DNA of 64,000 nucleotides from Armatimonadota bacterium (GCA_031459715.1 JAVKIA010000005.1:1-64000), one strand, 5' to 3'. Shown: positions 16,075-27,875, counted from the first letter of the stretch. The notes: a model not told the origin generated them from the letters alone. Numbers and translations: made by a program.

Positions 16075-17391
16075 ATGAAGGTGGAGTGGCGGCGCGAACC
16101 GGGGAGTCGCGCGGTGCTGCAGGTGGAGCTTCCGCCGGAGGACGTCGCCCGGGCGGTAGCGGCTGCCCACCGTCGTCTGGCCCAGCGGGTGACGGTACCC
16201 GGTTTCCGCCGCGGTAAGGCGCCGCGGACGCTCCTGGAGCGTTACGTGGGGCGGGAGAGCCTGATGGACGAGACCCTGAAGCTCCTCCTCCCCGAGGGAT
16301 ACGCCCGCGCCCTGAAGGAAGCAGGCCTGGCACCTATCGGCCAGCCGCAGATCGACGTGCAAACCGATCCGGTGCAGGAGAACGCCCCTCTGCGCTTCGT
16401 GGCCACCGTGGACGTGGTCCCGGAGGTGGACCCCGGCGCCTACCGGGAGGTGCGCCTGCCCCGGAAGGAGCCTGCGGTCACCGACGCCGAGGTGGAGGCG
16501 CGGATCGAGGACCTGAGGGTGCGCCAGGCCGCGCTGGTGTCCGTGGCGGACGCAGCAGCGGCTCGCGGCGACTTCGTGTTGCTGCAAGTCCTGCAGGCCG
16601 CACCGGGTCTTCCCCGGTTGGCTGCTGGGAAGGAGGTCCTGGTGGAAATCGGCGGGGGCCTGTATCCGGCGTCCCTGGAGGAGGGTCTGGAGGGGCTGCG
16701 GCGGGGCGAAGAGCGCACCATTGCCCTGGGGGATGGGGGGGAGCAGATCACCGTGGTGGCGCTGGATGTGAAGCGGCGGGAGCTCCCGGCGGTGGACGAC
16801 GGCTTCGCCCGCCAGGTGGGTGCAGAGTCGGTGGCGGCGCTGCGGGCGCAGCTGAGGGACCGCCTGCAGGCGGAAGCGGCGGCACGTGCCGATGAGGAGT
16901 ACCGCAACGCGGTGCTGCGCGCCGTGACAGCCGGGGCCACGGTGGACCTCCCCCGCTCGCTGGTGGCGCACGAAGTGGAGCACCTGCTGGCCGACCTGGA
17001 GGAGACGCTGGCCCGGCGCGGGCTGACCCTGGAAACCTACCTCCGCGCGGCCGAGAAGAGTGTGGAGGAGCTGCGCCGGGAGTACGAGACCGTGGCCGAA
17101 GAGCGGCTGCGCACGCAACTGGTGCTGGACGAGATCGCGCGGCGCGAGGACATCGCCCCCACGGAGGAGGAAATCACCCGTGAGGCAGAGAACCTTGCGC
17201 AGAGTTTGCAGCAGGAGGTGGCGCGGGTGCGCCAGTGGCTGGGGGATGAGTCGCGCCGCAGCGCGCTGACCAGGACCCTCCGCCGCCGCAAGACCGTCCA
17301 GTTCCTCGTCAGCCTCGCCTCGGCAGGGGAGGTCCGGGCCAGCCCTGCAGCGACTCCACCCGGGGAGCCGGCCGAGACGCGGGGAGGGTGA
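16075..17391 (+). CDS. tig: Trigger factor, ribosome-associated chaperone/prolyl isomerase
   Basis: The 438-residue protein binds nascent chains at the ribosome exit. The N-terminal domain holds the ribosome-docking signature PGFRRGKAP (about residues 41-49). A middle FKBP-like domain spans roughly 150-235, and the C-terminal part is a long helical cradle. ATG 16075 follows GGGAGAGAGG; the frame is open further upstream but lacks a binding site. It leads the tig-clpP-clpX cluster. Confidence 0.95.
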   Translation: MKVEWRREPGSRAVLQVELPPEDVARAVAAAHRRLAQRVTVPGFRRGKAPRTLLERYVGRESLMDETLKLLLPEGYARALKEAGLAPIGQPQIDVQTDPVQENAPLRFVATVDVVPEVDPGAYREVRLPRKEPAVTDAEVEARIEDLRVRQAALVSVADAAAARGDFVLLQVLQAAPGLPRLAAGKEVLVEIGGGLYPASLEEGLEGLRRGEERTIALGDGGEQITVVALDVKRRELPAVDDGFARQVGAESVAALRAQLRDRLQAEAAARADEEYRNAVLRAVTAGATVDLPRSLVAHEVEHLLADLEETLARRGLTLETYLRAAEKSVEELRREYETVAEERLRTQLVLDEIARREDIAPTEEEITREAENLAQSLQQEVARVRQWLGDESRRSALTRTLRRRKTVQFLVSLASAGEVRASPAATPPGEPAETRGG

Positions 17392-17397
17392 GCACCG

Positions 17398-18006
17398 ATG
17401 CCGCTGATCCCATACGTCATCGAGAGCACGCCCCGCGGTGAGCGGGGCTATGACATCTACTCCCGCCTGCTCAAGGAGCGGATCGTCTTCCTGGGCGGGC
17501 CCATCGACGACGACGTGGCCAACCTGGTCGTCGCCCAGCTCCTGTACCTGGAGGGGGAGGATCCGGACAAGGACATCTCCCTATACATCAACAGCCCCGG
17601 GGGGGACCTCTACGCCTCGCTGGCCATTCACGACACCATGCAGTATGTGCGGCCAGACATCTCCACCATCTGCGTCGGTCTGGCGGCCAGCGGGGCGGCG
17701 CTCATCCTGGCCGGAGGGACCAAGGGGAAGCGCTATGCCCTGCCCTATGCCCGCATCATGATCCACCAGCCCTGGGGCGGAGCGCAGGGCACCACCGCGG
17801 ACATCGAGATCCAGACGCGACAGTTCCTGCGGGACCGCGGCCAGATGTACGAGCTGCTGGCTCGCTACAGCGGCCAGCCCCTGGAGCGCATCGAGCGGGA
17901 TGCCGACCGCAACTTCTGGATGACCCCGCCGGAAGCCAAGGACTACGGGTTGATCGACGAGATCTTCGCCCCCCGCGAGCGCAAGGTGAAAGTGGCCGCC
18001 CCGTGA
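17398..18006 (+). CDS. clpP: ATP-dependent Clp protease proteolytic subunit, triad Asp replaced by Asn
   Basis: The 202-residue protein has family motifs INSPGGD, catalytic Ser98 in GLAASGAA and His123 in MIHQPWGG. The third triad residue, Asp in E. coli (IERDTERD) and Bacillus (IERDTDRD), is Asn172 here (IERDADRN). Listeria ClpP1 also has Asn in the triad and has low activity alone. The gene is in the standard place between tig and clpX, so it is probably the main ClpP or one of a pair. The clpX start overlaps its stop. Confidence 0.95.
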   Translation: MPLIPYVIESTPRGERGYDIYSRLLKERIVFLGGPIDDDVANLVVAQLLYLEGEDPDKDISLYINSPGGDLYASLAIHDTMQYVRPDISTICVGLAASGAALILAGGTKGKRYALPYARIMIHQPWGGAQGTTADIEIQTRQFLRDRGQMYELLARYSGQPLERIERDADRNFWMTPPEAKDYGLIDEIFAPRERKVKVAAP

Positions 18007-19274
18007 GCATGTTTCGCTTCGGCGACGAGCGCGACCGGCTGAAGTGCTCCTTCTGTGGGAAGCCCCAGGAGCAGGTGCGTAAGCTGGTGGCCGGCCCCGG
18101 CGTGTACATCTGCGACGAGTGTGTCGAGCTGTGCAACGAGATCGTGGAGGAGGAGCTGGCCGGCGACGAGGTGGCTGCCCCCCGTGCTACCCCCAAGCCC
18201 AAGGAGATCTACGACGTCCTTTGCCAGTACGTGGTGGGGCAGGAGCGGGCGAAGAAGGCCCTGGCCGTGGCCGTCTACAACCACTACAAGCGCAGCGGGT
18301 CACGGCGCCCCTCGGACGTGGAACTGCAGAAGTCCAACATCCTGCTCATCGGCCCCACCGGCTGCGGGAAGACGCTGCTGGCTCAGACCCTGGCCAAGAT
18401 CCTGGACGTCCCGTTTGCCATCGCCGACGCCACCTCCCTTACCGAGGCGGGCTACGTGGGGGAGGATGTGGAGAACATCCTGCTGCGCCTCATCCAGATG
18501 GCCGACTACGACATCAAGAAGGCGGAGCGGGGCATCATCTACATCGATGAGGTGGACAAGATCGCCAGGAAGAGCGAGAACCCCTCCATCACCCGGGACG
18601 TCTCCGGCGAGGGGGTACAGCAGGCTCTGCTGAAGATCCTGGAAGGGACGGTGGCCAACGTCCCACCCCAGGGAGGGCGGAAGCACCCCCACCAGGAGTT
18701 CATCCAGATTGACACCACCAACATCCTCTTCATCTGCGGCGGCGCCTTCGACGGGCTGGAACGGATCATCGAGAGCCGCACGCGGCAGACCAGCATCGGG
18801 TTCGGGGCGCAGGTGGAGCCGCGCAGCAAGAAGCGGCTGGGGGAGATTCTCAGCCACATCATGCCCCAGGACCTGCTCAAGTACGGCATGATCCCCGAGT
18901 TTGTGGGCCGGCTACCCATCATCGTGCCCCTGGATCCGCTGGATGAGCGGGACCTGGTACGCATTCTGGTGGAGCCCCGCAACGCGCTGGTGCGGCAGTA
19001 CCAGAAGATTCTGGAGATGGATGGGGTGGAGCTGATCTTCACCGAGGAGGCGCTGCGGGCCATCGCCCGGGAGGCGATGGCCCGGAACACCGGCGCCCGC
19101 GGCCTGCGGACCATCATCGAGGAGATCATGCTGAACATCATGTACGAGATTCCCTCCCGTAGCGATGTGCGCCGCTGCGTGGTCACCGAGGAGGCCGTCC
19201 TGCAGCGCAGCGAACCGGTCCTGCTCACGGCAGCGGATCTCAAGCGCCTGGCCAAGGAGAAGCCAGCCTCCTGA
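18003..19274 (+). CDS. clpX: ATP-dependent Clp protease ATP-binding subunit ClpX
   Basis: The 423-residue AAA+ unfoldase feeds substrates to ClpP. The N-terminal zinc finger CSFC...CDEC recognises adaptors. Walker A GPTGCGKT is near residue 118, Walker [11 protein letters not shown] follows, and sensor and arginine-finger segments ([10 protein letters not shown]) are present. The start is GTG 18003, overlapping the clpP stop as GTGA, or ATG 18009. Confidence 0.96.
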   Translation: MSMFRFGDERDRLKCSFCGKPQEQVRKLVAGPGVYICDECVELCNEIVEEELAGDEVAAPRATPKPKEIYDVLCQYVVGQERAKKALAVAVYNHYKRSGSRRPSDVELQKSNILLIGPTGCGKTLLAQTLAKILDVPFAIADATSLTEAGYVGEDVENILLRLIQMADYDIKKAERGIIYIDEVDKIARKSENPSITRDVSGEGVQQALLKILEGTVANVPPQGGRKHPHQEFIQIDTTNILFICGGAFDGLERIIESRTRQTSIGFGAQVEPRSKKRLGEILSHIMPQDLLKYGMIPEFVGRLPIIVPLDPLDERDLVRILVEPRNALVRQYQKILEMDGVELIFTEEALRAIAREAMARNTGARGLRTIIEEIMLNIMYEIPSRSDVRRCVVTEEAVLQRSEPVLLTAADLKRLAKEKPAS

Positions 19275-19383
19275 GCGCGGGGGGCCCCATCCGGCGGTGG
19301 GGGCGGCCCTGCTCCCGGTCAGGCCATCGCCGGGCAGCCGGGACAGGGTGGTGAGGCCCTGTCCTGCCGCCGGGGGCGAATGC

Positions 19384-19389
19384 TATAAT
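19384..19389 (+). promoter_or_regulatory. Extended -10 promoter of lon
   Basis: TATAAT preceded by TGC (TGnTATAAT) lies 124 bases upstream of lon. No clear -35 hexamer is seen. The leader after it is GC-rich and could fold. Confidence 0.6.
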
Positions 19390-19512
19390 CTGAACTGAAA
19401 GGCGGAGTCCGGGGGCCGGGGGCGATATGGTCCCCGTTTTCATTCAGGGGAACATTCCCCGGCGGGCGTTTTTCCAGGGAAGTGCGGCCCGCCGGCCCGA
19501 ACGGGAGGACCG

Positions 19513-21963
<2,451 letters not shown>

Positions 21964-21989
21964 GATACCCTACGAACACAGGCAGCCGG

Positions 21990-22024
21990 GGGAGGGGGCA
22001 CCTTGAGGTGCCCCCTCCCGGTTC
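21990..22024. terminator. Bidirectional terminator between lon and ferredoxin
   Basis: A 14-pair perfect inverted repeat (GGGAGGGGGCACCT and its complement, two-base centre) lies between the convergent lon and ferredoxin genes. T-richness after it is weak on both strands, but position and stem strength support termination. Confidence 0.75.
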
Positions 22025-22048
22025 TACCTGAGCTGTGACAGCTTCCGC

Positions 22049-22417
22049 CTACTTCGGCTGCAGTCCGAAGGCCTCGTATTGCATGGTCACATACTTCTTC
22101 CACTGGTCGGGGACGTCCGCCTCGGCAAAGATGGCCGTTACCGGGCAGACCGACTCGCAGGCTCCGCAGTCGATGCACTCCTCCGGGTGGATGAAGAGCT
22201 GGGCGGTCAGAGCCTCCTTGGGGAAGCTCTCCGGGGGAATGTGCACGGCCTCCCCCCGGGGAATGACCTTTTTGTCCGGGCCGGCCCCGGTGGAGGGATC
22301 AGGAACCACGTACCCTCCGATCTCCTCCACGTACTCGTAGATGCAGTCTACCGGGCAGACTTCAACGCAGGAGCGGTCCTTGGTCCCGATACAGGGCTCC
22401 GCAATGATGTAGGTCAT
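22049..22417 (-). CDS. Seven/eight-iron ferredoxin with an insertion
   Basis: The 122-residue protein starts like Azotobacter-type ferredoxins: CIGTKDRSCVEVCPVDC (C-x7-C-x3-C-P plus a following Cys). The second motif CIDCGACESVCPV fits a [4Fe-4S] cluster. About 40 residues (GAGPDKKVIPRGEAVHIPPE region) separate the halves, longer than usual. It likely carries low-potential electrons. ATG 22417 follows GGAGGTGAGGG. Confidence 0.9.
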   Translation of the reverse strand: MTYIIAEPCIGTKDRSCVEVCPVDCIYEYVEEIGGYVVPDPSTGAGPDKKVIPRGEAVHIPPESFPKEALTAQLFIHPEECIDCGACESVCPVTAIFAEADVPDQWKKYVTMQYEAFGLQPK

Positions 22418-22460
22418 CCCTCACCTCCAAGGCTTTCTCAGTTCAAGTTCCAGTAGGCAC

Positions 22461-22488
22461 TTTATCATCCTGGAGATACCTTTATCAA
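22461..22488 (-). promoter_or_regulatory. Ferredoxin promoter
   Basis: On the minus strand TTGATA and GATAAA are 16 bases apart, 44 bases upstream of the ferredoxin start. Confidence 0.55.
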
Positions 22489-22537
22489 GCTTTGAAGGGC
22501 ATTAAACGCGCCTTTACGAAGAATTGTGTAGACGGTG

Positions 22538-22571
22538 TTGACTGAGTTCAGCATGCAGAGTATGGTATACT
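22538..22571 (+). promoter_or_regulatory. GntR-gene promoter with overlapping palindrome
   Basis: TTGACT (22538-22543) is 17 bases before TATGGT (22561-22566). An inverted repeat AGTAT-GGT-ATACT (22559-22571) covers the -10. FadR-type GntR repressors bind such short AT palindromes, so autoregulation is likely. Confidence 0.6.
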
Positions 22572-22604
22572 TTCGACACGCGGACCGCTCGAGGAGGGCT
22601 GGTC

Positions 22605-23303
22605 ATGCACGCACAAGGCCCGGCAAACTGGGGACCTCCGCCGCGGCGGGAGCCGGTGGGTGCAGCCGCCTACCGCCTGATACGCGAGGCCATCCTCAAG
22701 GGCCAGCTCGCCCCGGGCGAGCGGCTCAACGAACTGGAGCTGGCCCGCGCCTGGCAGATCAGCCGAACCCCCATCCGCGACGCACTGCGCCGCCTGGAGG
22801 CGGAGGGTCTTGTCCGTGCTGTCCCCGGGAAGGGCGTGGTCGTCCCGCGCCTCGGCCGAGCCGATGTGGACGAGCTCTACGAGATGCTGGAAGGCCTGGA
22901 GGGGATGGCTGCGCGGCGCACTGCCGAGCGGGCCAGCGGAGCGTTCCTGGCGCACCTGAACAGCCTGATCAAGGAGTACGGGGTCGCGCTGCGGCAGAAC
23001 AATGTCCCTCGCCTCAGCGAGATCGCCAGTGAGTTCCACGTCACCATTGCCCGCACGGCGCTGAACGGGCGACTGGAGCGGGCCATCGAGACGATCCGTG
23101 CCCAGCTGGCGTCGGTGGAGCGGCAGGCCTTGCGGCAGAAGGGAAGGGCCACCCGCTCATTCCGCGAGCTGGCCAAGCTCACCGCGGCAATCCGGACACG
23201 GGACGGGGGGCGGGCGGAGGCGGCGATGCGTGAGCACCTGGCCAGTCTGCGGCTGGATGCCACAGCGGCGCTGCCAGAGGGAGAGTCCGGGGAGCCGACC
23301 TGA
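22605..23303 (+). CDS. GntR-family transcriptional regulator, FadR/FCD subgroup
   Basis: The 232-residue protein has an N-terminal winged helix (AAYRLIREAILKGQLAPGERL, SRTPIRDALRRLEAEGLV) and a C-terminal helical FCD domain of about 140 residues that binds an organic-acid effector in relatives. The pattern ELYEMLEGLEGMAARRTAER and FHVTIARTALNGRL fits the subgroup. Effector and targets are unknown. The neighbours ferredoxin and valS give no hint. ATG 22605 follows GAGGAGGG. Confidence 0.88.
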   Translation: MHAQGPANWGPPPRREPVGAAAYRLIREAILKGQLAPGERLNELELARAWQISRTPIRDALRRLEAEGLVRAVPGKGVVVPRLGRADVDELYEMLEGLEGMAARRTAERASGAFLAHLNSLIKEYGVALRQNNVPRLSEIASEFHVTIARTALNGRLERAIETIRAQLASVERQALRQKGRATRSFRELAKLTAAIRTRDGGRAEAAMREHLASLRLDATAALPEGESGEPT

Positions 23304-23309
23304 CGCGCC

Positions 23310-23338
23310 TTGACAGCGCATCGGGCGGCCCGGATAAT
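23310..23338 (+). promoter_or_regulatory. Promoter of the valS T-box leader
   Basis: Perfect TTGACA (23310-23315) and GATAAT (23333-23338) with 17-base spacing, the best promoter match in the window. Confidence 0.85.
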
Positions 23339-23344
23339 GCGGGC

Positions 23345-23628
23345 GAGGCGAGGACGGGGAGGAGTAGGGCAAGGCCCGGCCGATCCCCGCGGCACTGAAG
23401 CGGAGGCGTGGCGTGCGGCGGGGGAGCGAGGGGGGCCGGAGAGGTGAAAGCTCCCCCGGCGGGCTGTCCGAACGTCGCCCCAGAGCCGCGGGCACATGCC
23501 GCACCAGGATGCGGCGCAGGCCCGCCGGGTTCGCCCGAGAACGCGAGGAGGAGTTGTCGGTCTACCGGACCGGCAACCAGGGTGGTACCGCGGAGCGCTG
23601 CTTCGCCCTTGGGTGAGGCAGCCTTCGT
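23345..23628 (+). promoter_or_regulatory. T-box riboswitch controlling valS
   Basis: The roughly 280-base leader holds the T-box core AGGGTGGTACCGCGG (23579-23593) that pairs with uncharged tRNA ends. It is followed by an 11-pair hairpin (23598-23621) suited to termination. CGAACGTCG at 23470-23477 could be the specifier loop with codon GTC (23474-23476), matching valine. The leader begins after a strong promoter and ends about 25 bases before valS. Boundaries are approximate. Confidence 0.9.
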
Positions 23629-23653
23629 CTTTCCGAAGGGAGTGTAGAAGGCC

Positions 23654-26314
23654 GTGGCGGCAGACCCAGAGCGGATTCCAACGACCTATGACCCGCGCCG
23701 CGTGGAGCAGCACTGGTACCAGACGTGGCTGGCCCGGGGCTACTTCCACGCGCCCGTGGACCCACAGCGTCGGCCGTTCGTCATCATGATGCCCCTGCCC
23801 AACATTACTGGCGACCTGCACATCGGTCACGCCCTGAACAACACGCTGCAGGATGTGCTCATCCGCTGGCGGCGCATGCAGGGCTGGAACAGCATGTGGA
23901 TGCCCGGCACCGATCACGCCAGTATCGGCACCCATGTGGTCATCGAGCGGGAACTGGCCCGGGAGGGGAAGACGCGTTTCGACCTGGGACGGGAGAAGTT
24001 TCTGGAGTTCACCTGGGCGTGGAAGGAGAAGTACGGGGGCATTATCTACAGCCAGTTGAAGCGCATGGGGTTCTCCTGCGACTGGGACCGCGTCACCTTT
24101 ACCCTGGATCCGGGCTACGCCGACGCGGTGACCGAGGCTTTCCTCCGCCTCCACGCCCGGGGGTACGTGTACTACGGCCAGCGGATGATCAACTGGTGCC
24201 CCCACGACCTGACCAGCGTCTCCGACCTGGAGGTGGAGTACCAGGAGGTGGCCAGTACCCTCTACTACGTGCGCTATCCCGGCGCCGACGGTAGCGACGG
24301 CATCGTAATCGCCACGCAGCGGCCGGAGACGATTCTGGCGGACGTGGCGGTGGCCGTCCACCCGGAGGATGGCCGTTACCGCGACCTGGTGGGGCGGCAG
24401 GTGGTGGTGCCCATCGTGCAGCGGGTCGTCCCTGTTATCGCCGACCCGCGGGTGGATGCGCAGTTCGGCAGCGGCGCTGTCAAGATCACGCCCGGCCACG
24501 ACCCCCTGGACAACGAGATCGGAGCCGCCCACGGTCTGCCCGCGCCGGTGGTGCTGGACGAGCACGGCCGGATGAACACGGAGGCGGGGAGGTTCGCCGG
24601 TCTGGACCGCTTCGCCGCCCGCCAGGCGGTAGCCGCAGAGCTGCGGGCCCGGGGGCTGGTGGTGCGGGAAGAGCCCTACACTACCGCGGTGGCCATCTGC
24701 GAGCGCTGCAAGACCGTGCTCGAGCCCTACATCACCGACCAGTGGTTTGTGCGTATGGCCGACCTGGCCGCACCAGCCGTCCGCGCGGTGCGCGAGGGGA
24801 AGGTGCGCTTCCACCCGGAGCGCTGGACGAAGGTCTACCTGGACTGGATGGAGGGTATCCGCGACTGGAACATCTCCCGGCGGCTGTGGTGGGGGCACCA
24901 GATCCCGGCCTGGCACTGCAGGGACTGCGGCGAGGTGGTGGTGGCGCGTCAGCGTCCCGACCGCTGCCCGCGTTGCGGCGGGGTCACGCTGATGCAGGAG
25001 GAGCAGATCCTGGACACCTGGTTCAGCTCCGCCCTCTGGCCCTTCGCCACCCTGGGCTGGCCGGCGGAGACCCCTGAGCTGCGCTATTTCTACCCGGGGA
25101 ACGTGCTGGTGACGGACCGCAGCATCATCTTCCTCTGGGTGGCCCGTATGATCATGTTCGGCCTGGAGTTCCTGGGGGAGGTCCCCTTCACCGACGTCTA
25201 CATCCACCCCACGGTGCTGACGCTGGAGGGGCGGCGGATGAGCAAGTCTATGGGCACGGGCATCGACCCCATGGAGATGATGGACCAGCGGGGATACGGG
25301 GCGGATGCCCTGCGCTTTGCCCTGGTGGTGCGCTGCTCGCAGCAGCAGGATCTGCGCTTCAGCGAGAAGATGCTGGAGGACGTGCGCAACTTCAACAACA
25401 AGATCTGGAACATCGCCCGCTTCGTCCGCCTGAACCTGGAGGGCTTCGTCCCGGCGGCACCGCCGCCACGGGAGGCCCTGGGGCTCATTGACCGGTGGAT
25501 CCTCAGCCGCTTCGCCCGCACCGCCGGCGAGGTGACCGAGCACCTGGAGCGCTTTGAGTTCGACAAGGCGGCGAAGGCGATCTATGACTTCCTCTGGTCG
25601 ACCTACGCCGACTGGTACGTGGAGCTGGCCAAGGTGGACCTTTCCCAGGCCGGCTCCGGGCGGCGGGAGCAGGTGCAGTGGACACTGTGGCGGGTCCTGG
25701 AGGGGGCACTGCGCCTGCTGCATCCCATCATGCCGCATATCACCGAGGAGATCTGGCAGCTGCTGCCTCACGAGGGGGAGAGCATCATGCTTGCTCCCTG
25801 GCCGCAGCCTCCGGCGCAGTGGCTGGATGCCTCGGCCGAACAGACTGTGGAGCGGCTGATCCAAGTCATCCGCGCCATCCGGTCGCTGCGCGCGGACATG
25901 GGGCTGCCACCCGGGGCCTCCGTGGCGCCGCTGCTGCGGGTGGCGGACGACGGCAGGCGTGCCGAGCTGGAGGCTTTCGCCCCCTATATCCGCACTCTGG
26001 CCCGGGCGGGCGGGCTGGCCTTCCCTCCTCCGGGAGCTTCTCCCCCGGCGCGGGCGGCCGCCGCAGCCGTGGACGGCGTCGAGGTCCTCCTCTCCGTGGG
26101 CCAGGCGGAGGCCGGACGCGTCCGGCACCGCCTGGCCCGAGAGCTGGAGCGAGTGCAGCAGGACCTGGGCAGGGTGGAGGCGCGCCTGCAGAGCGCCGGC
26201 TTCCTCCGCCGGGCGGCAGCGGAGGTGGTGGAGGGAGAGCGGCGGCGGCAGGAGGAGCTGCAGCGGCGACGGGAGACACTGGCGCGCTACCTGGCCAGCC
26301 TGGCCGAGGGCTGA
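23654..26314 (+). CDS. valS: Valyl-tRNA synthetase
   Basis: The 886-residue class I enzyme charges tRNA-Val. It has the HIGH motif in NITGDLHIGHALNN and the KMSKS equivalent RRMSKSMGTGIDP, with CP1 editing domain between. The zinc-binding pair CRDCG...CPRCGG is near residue 420, and a C-terminal coiled-coil ends the protein. WWGHQIPAWHC is typical of ValS. GTG 23654 is the start after the T-box; the binding site is AAGGGAG. Confidence 0.96.
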   Translation: MAADPERIPTTYDPRRVEQHWYQTWLARGYFHAPVDPQRRPFVIMMPLPNITGDLHIGHALNNTLQDVLIRWRRMQGWNSMWMPGTDHASIGTHVVIERELAREGKTRFDLGREKFLEFTWAWKEKYGGIIYSQLKRMGFSCDWDRVTFTLDPGYADAVTEAFLRLHARGYVYYGQRMINWCPHDLTSVSDLEVEYQEVASTLYYVRYPGADGSDGIVIATQRPETILADVAVAVHPEDGRYRDLVGRQVVVPIVQRVVPVIADPRVDAQFGSGAVKITPGHDPLDNEIGAAHGLPAPVVLDEHGRMNTEAGRFAGLDRFAARQAVAAELRARGLVVREEPYTTAVAICERCKTVLEPYITDQWFVRMADLAAPAVRAVREGKVRFHPERWTKVYLDWMEGIRDWNISRRLWWGHQIPAWHCRDCGEVVVARQRPDRCPRCGGVTLMQEEQILDTWFSSALWPFATLGWPAETPELRYFYPGNVLVTDRSIIFLWVARMIMFGLEFLGEVPFTDVYIHPTVLTLEGRRMSKSMGTGIDPMEMMDQRGYGADALRFALVVRCSQQQDLRFSEKMLEDVRNFNNKIWNIARFVRLNLEGFVPAAPPPREALGLIDRWILSRFARTAGEVTEHLERFEFDKAAKAIYDFLWSTYADWYVELAKVDLSQAGSGRREQVQWTLWRVLEGALRLLHPIMPHITEEIWQLLPHEGESIMLAPWPQPPAQWLDASAEQTVERLIQVIRAIRSLRADMGLPPGASVAPLLRVADDGRRAELEAFAPYIRTLARAGGLAFPPPGASPPARAAAAAVDGVEVLLSVGQAEAGRVRHRLARELERVQQDLGRVEARLQSAGFLRRAAAEVVEGERRRQEELQRRRETLARYLASLAEG

Positions 26315-26383
26315 TCCGGCAGGAAAAAGGCGTCGCTCCCCGAAACTGCGCAGGCGGGGCGTTCTTCGTCGCGGAGGGATCCG

Positions 26384-26911
26384 GTGCGCGCCAGTCCACT
26401 CGTCGTCACCCTGGCCCTGATCGGTCTGTTCGTTGTCTCCCTGGTGCTGGGCTACGCTATCGGAGAGATCTTCCTGAAGCAACCCGGCATCGCCCAACAG
26501 CCTGCCGCGGCGCCCTCACCGGCGCCCCCTACACGGGCTGTGCTGCCGCCGTCCCCCGCGCCACCGCCACCGGCCGCATCCACCCCGCTGCTGCCCACGC
26601 CTGCCCCGCTGCCTACGCCAGCACCCACGCCCCTCCCCACGGTTGCCGCAACCACAACACCGGCACCCCGTCCGGCGGTGACGCCCGCCGCGCCCCTTCT
26701 CTTCCGCGTGCAGGCGGGCGCGTTCCTCAAGCGGGAAAACGCGCAGGAGCGGGTGAACCAGCTGCGGGCTGCCGGATTCGACGCCTACCTCCTGCCCAGC
26801 GGGGAGCTGTTCAAGGTCTTCGTCGGAGCCTTCGCCGAGCGGGAGAACGCCGAGCGCCTGGCGGAGCGGCTGCGCGCGGTCGGCTTCGAGACCATCATCG
26901 TCCGCCAGTAG
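26384..26911 (+). CDS. Membrane-anchored SPOR-domain protein
   Basis: The 175-residue protein has one N-terminal transmembrane helix, a Pro/Ala/Thr-rich spacer of about 70 residues, and a C-terminal SPOR domain (FRVQAGAFLKRENAQ, then FKVFVGAFAERENAERL). SPOR domains bind denuded peptidoglycan glycans, often at the division septum. GTG 26384 has GGAGGG seven bases upstream. It stands alone after valS. Confidence 0.85.
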   Translation: MRASPLVVTLALIGLFVVSLVLGYAIGEIFLKQPGIAQQPAAAPSPAPPTRAVLPPSPAPPPPAASTPLLPTPAPLPTPAPTPLPTVAATTTPAPRPAVTPAAPLLFRVQAGAFLKRENAQERVNQLRAAGFDAYLLPSGELFKVFVGAFAERENAERLAERLRAVGFETIIVRQ

Positions 26912-26942
26912 GGCTGCGCTGCGGGCCTGCCGAAGGAGAGGG

Positions 26943-26976
26943 ACGGCCGCGCCCCGTTGGGAGCGGCGCCGTTTTC
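26943..26976 (+). terminator. Probable terminator after the SPOR gene
   Basis: ACGGC...GCCGT arms with an inner GC stem around GTTG, followed by TTTTCCC. The stem has a small bulge. Confidence 0.5.
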
Positions 26977-27056
26977 CCGTCTGCCCGAAGACCGCGGCCA
27001 CCGCGGCCGGCTCCGGTGTAGCCGCGGCGGATGCCTGGAGACGAAAGGAGGGCCTG

Positions 27057-27830
27057 ATGACGCCGCAACACCTGCTGGTCACCCGCGAAGAGGCCGTCGC
27101 CGTGGTGCAGCTGAACCGCCCCGAGGTGCTGAACGCCCTCAACCGGGCGCTGATGGATGAGCTGGTCGCCGTGCTGGAGGACCTGGACCGGGACCCCGAG
27201 GTCCGCTGCCTGGTGCTCACCGGCAGCCCCCGGGCCTTTGCTGCGGGCGCGGACATTCGCGAATTCGCCGAGGCCTCGGTGGTAGATATGCTGCAGGCGT
27301 ACCGCTTCCAGCAGTGGGAGCGCATCCGCAAGGTGGCCGCGCCGCTGGTGGCTGCGGTCACCGGGTTCGCCCTGGGCGGCGGCAACGAGCTGGCCATGCT
27401 CTGCGACATCATCATCGCCGGGGAATCAGCGCGCTTCGGCCAGCCGGAGATCAACCTGGGGCTGATCCCGGGGGCCGGAGGAACCCAGCGGTTGACCCGT
27501 ACCGTGGGCAAGTACCGGGCGATGGAGCTGATCCTCACCGGGCGGCAGATGACGGCGCGGGAAGCGGAGGCCATGGGGCTGGTGACACGCGTGGTCCCCG
27601 ATGAGTTGGTGCTGTCGGAGGCCCGGGCCCTGGCCCGGGAGATCGCCTCCCGTCCGCCGCTGGCCGTGCGGCTGGCTAAGCAGGCGGTGCTCAAGGCGTT
27701 CGACACCTCCCTGGAGGGAGGACTGGACTACGAGCGCAAGTGCTTCTACCTGCTCTTCGCTACGGAGGATAAGGAAGAGGGCGTGCGTGCCTTCCTGGCC
27801 CGACGCCCCGCCCAGTTCCGCGGGCGATAA
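27057..27830 (+). CDS. Enoyl-CoA hydratase (crotonase family)
   Basis: The 257-residue crotonase has the oxyanion-hole segments FAAGADIREF and GFALGGGNELAMLCD. Both catalytic glutamates are present (in GGNELAM and QPEINLGLIPGAGGTQRL), so hydration of trans-2-enoyl-CoA is likely. It starts a three-gene beta-oxidation-like set with a PaaG-like isomerase and a thiolase. ATG 27057 follows GAAAGGAGGGCCTG. Confidence 0.9.
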   Translation: MTPQHLLVTREEAVAVVQLNRPEVLNALNRALMDELVAVLEDLDRDPEVRCLVLTGSPRAFAAGADIREFAEASVVDMLQAYRFQQWERIRKVAAPLVAAVTGFALGGGNELAMLCDIIIAGESARFGQPEINLGLIPGAGGTQRLTRTVGKYRAMELILTGRQMTAREAEAMGLVTRVVPDELVLSEARALAREIASRPPLAVRLAKQAVLKAFDTSLEGGLDYERKCFYLLFATEDKEEGVRAFLARRPAQFRGR

Positions 27831-27875
27831 ACCCGCCCGGGCATGTCGCCGGGCAAGGTGAAAGGAGGCGGGAGG

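Noticed and set aside
22877-26497. 1206-codon reverse-strand open frame
   Set aside because: It lies opposite gntR and valS and has low-complexity His/Arg/Gln-rich sequence. It is an antisense shadow of GC-rich coding DNA.
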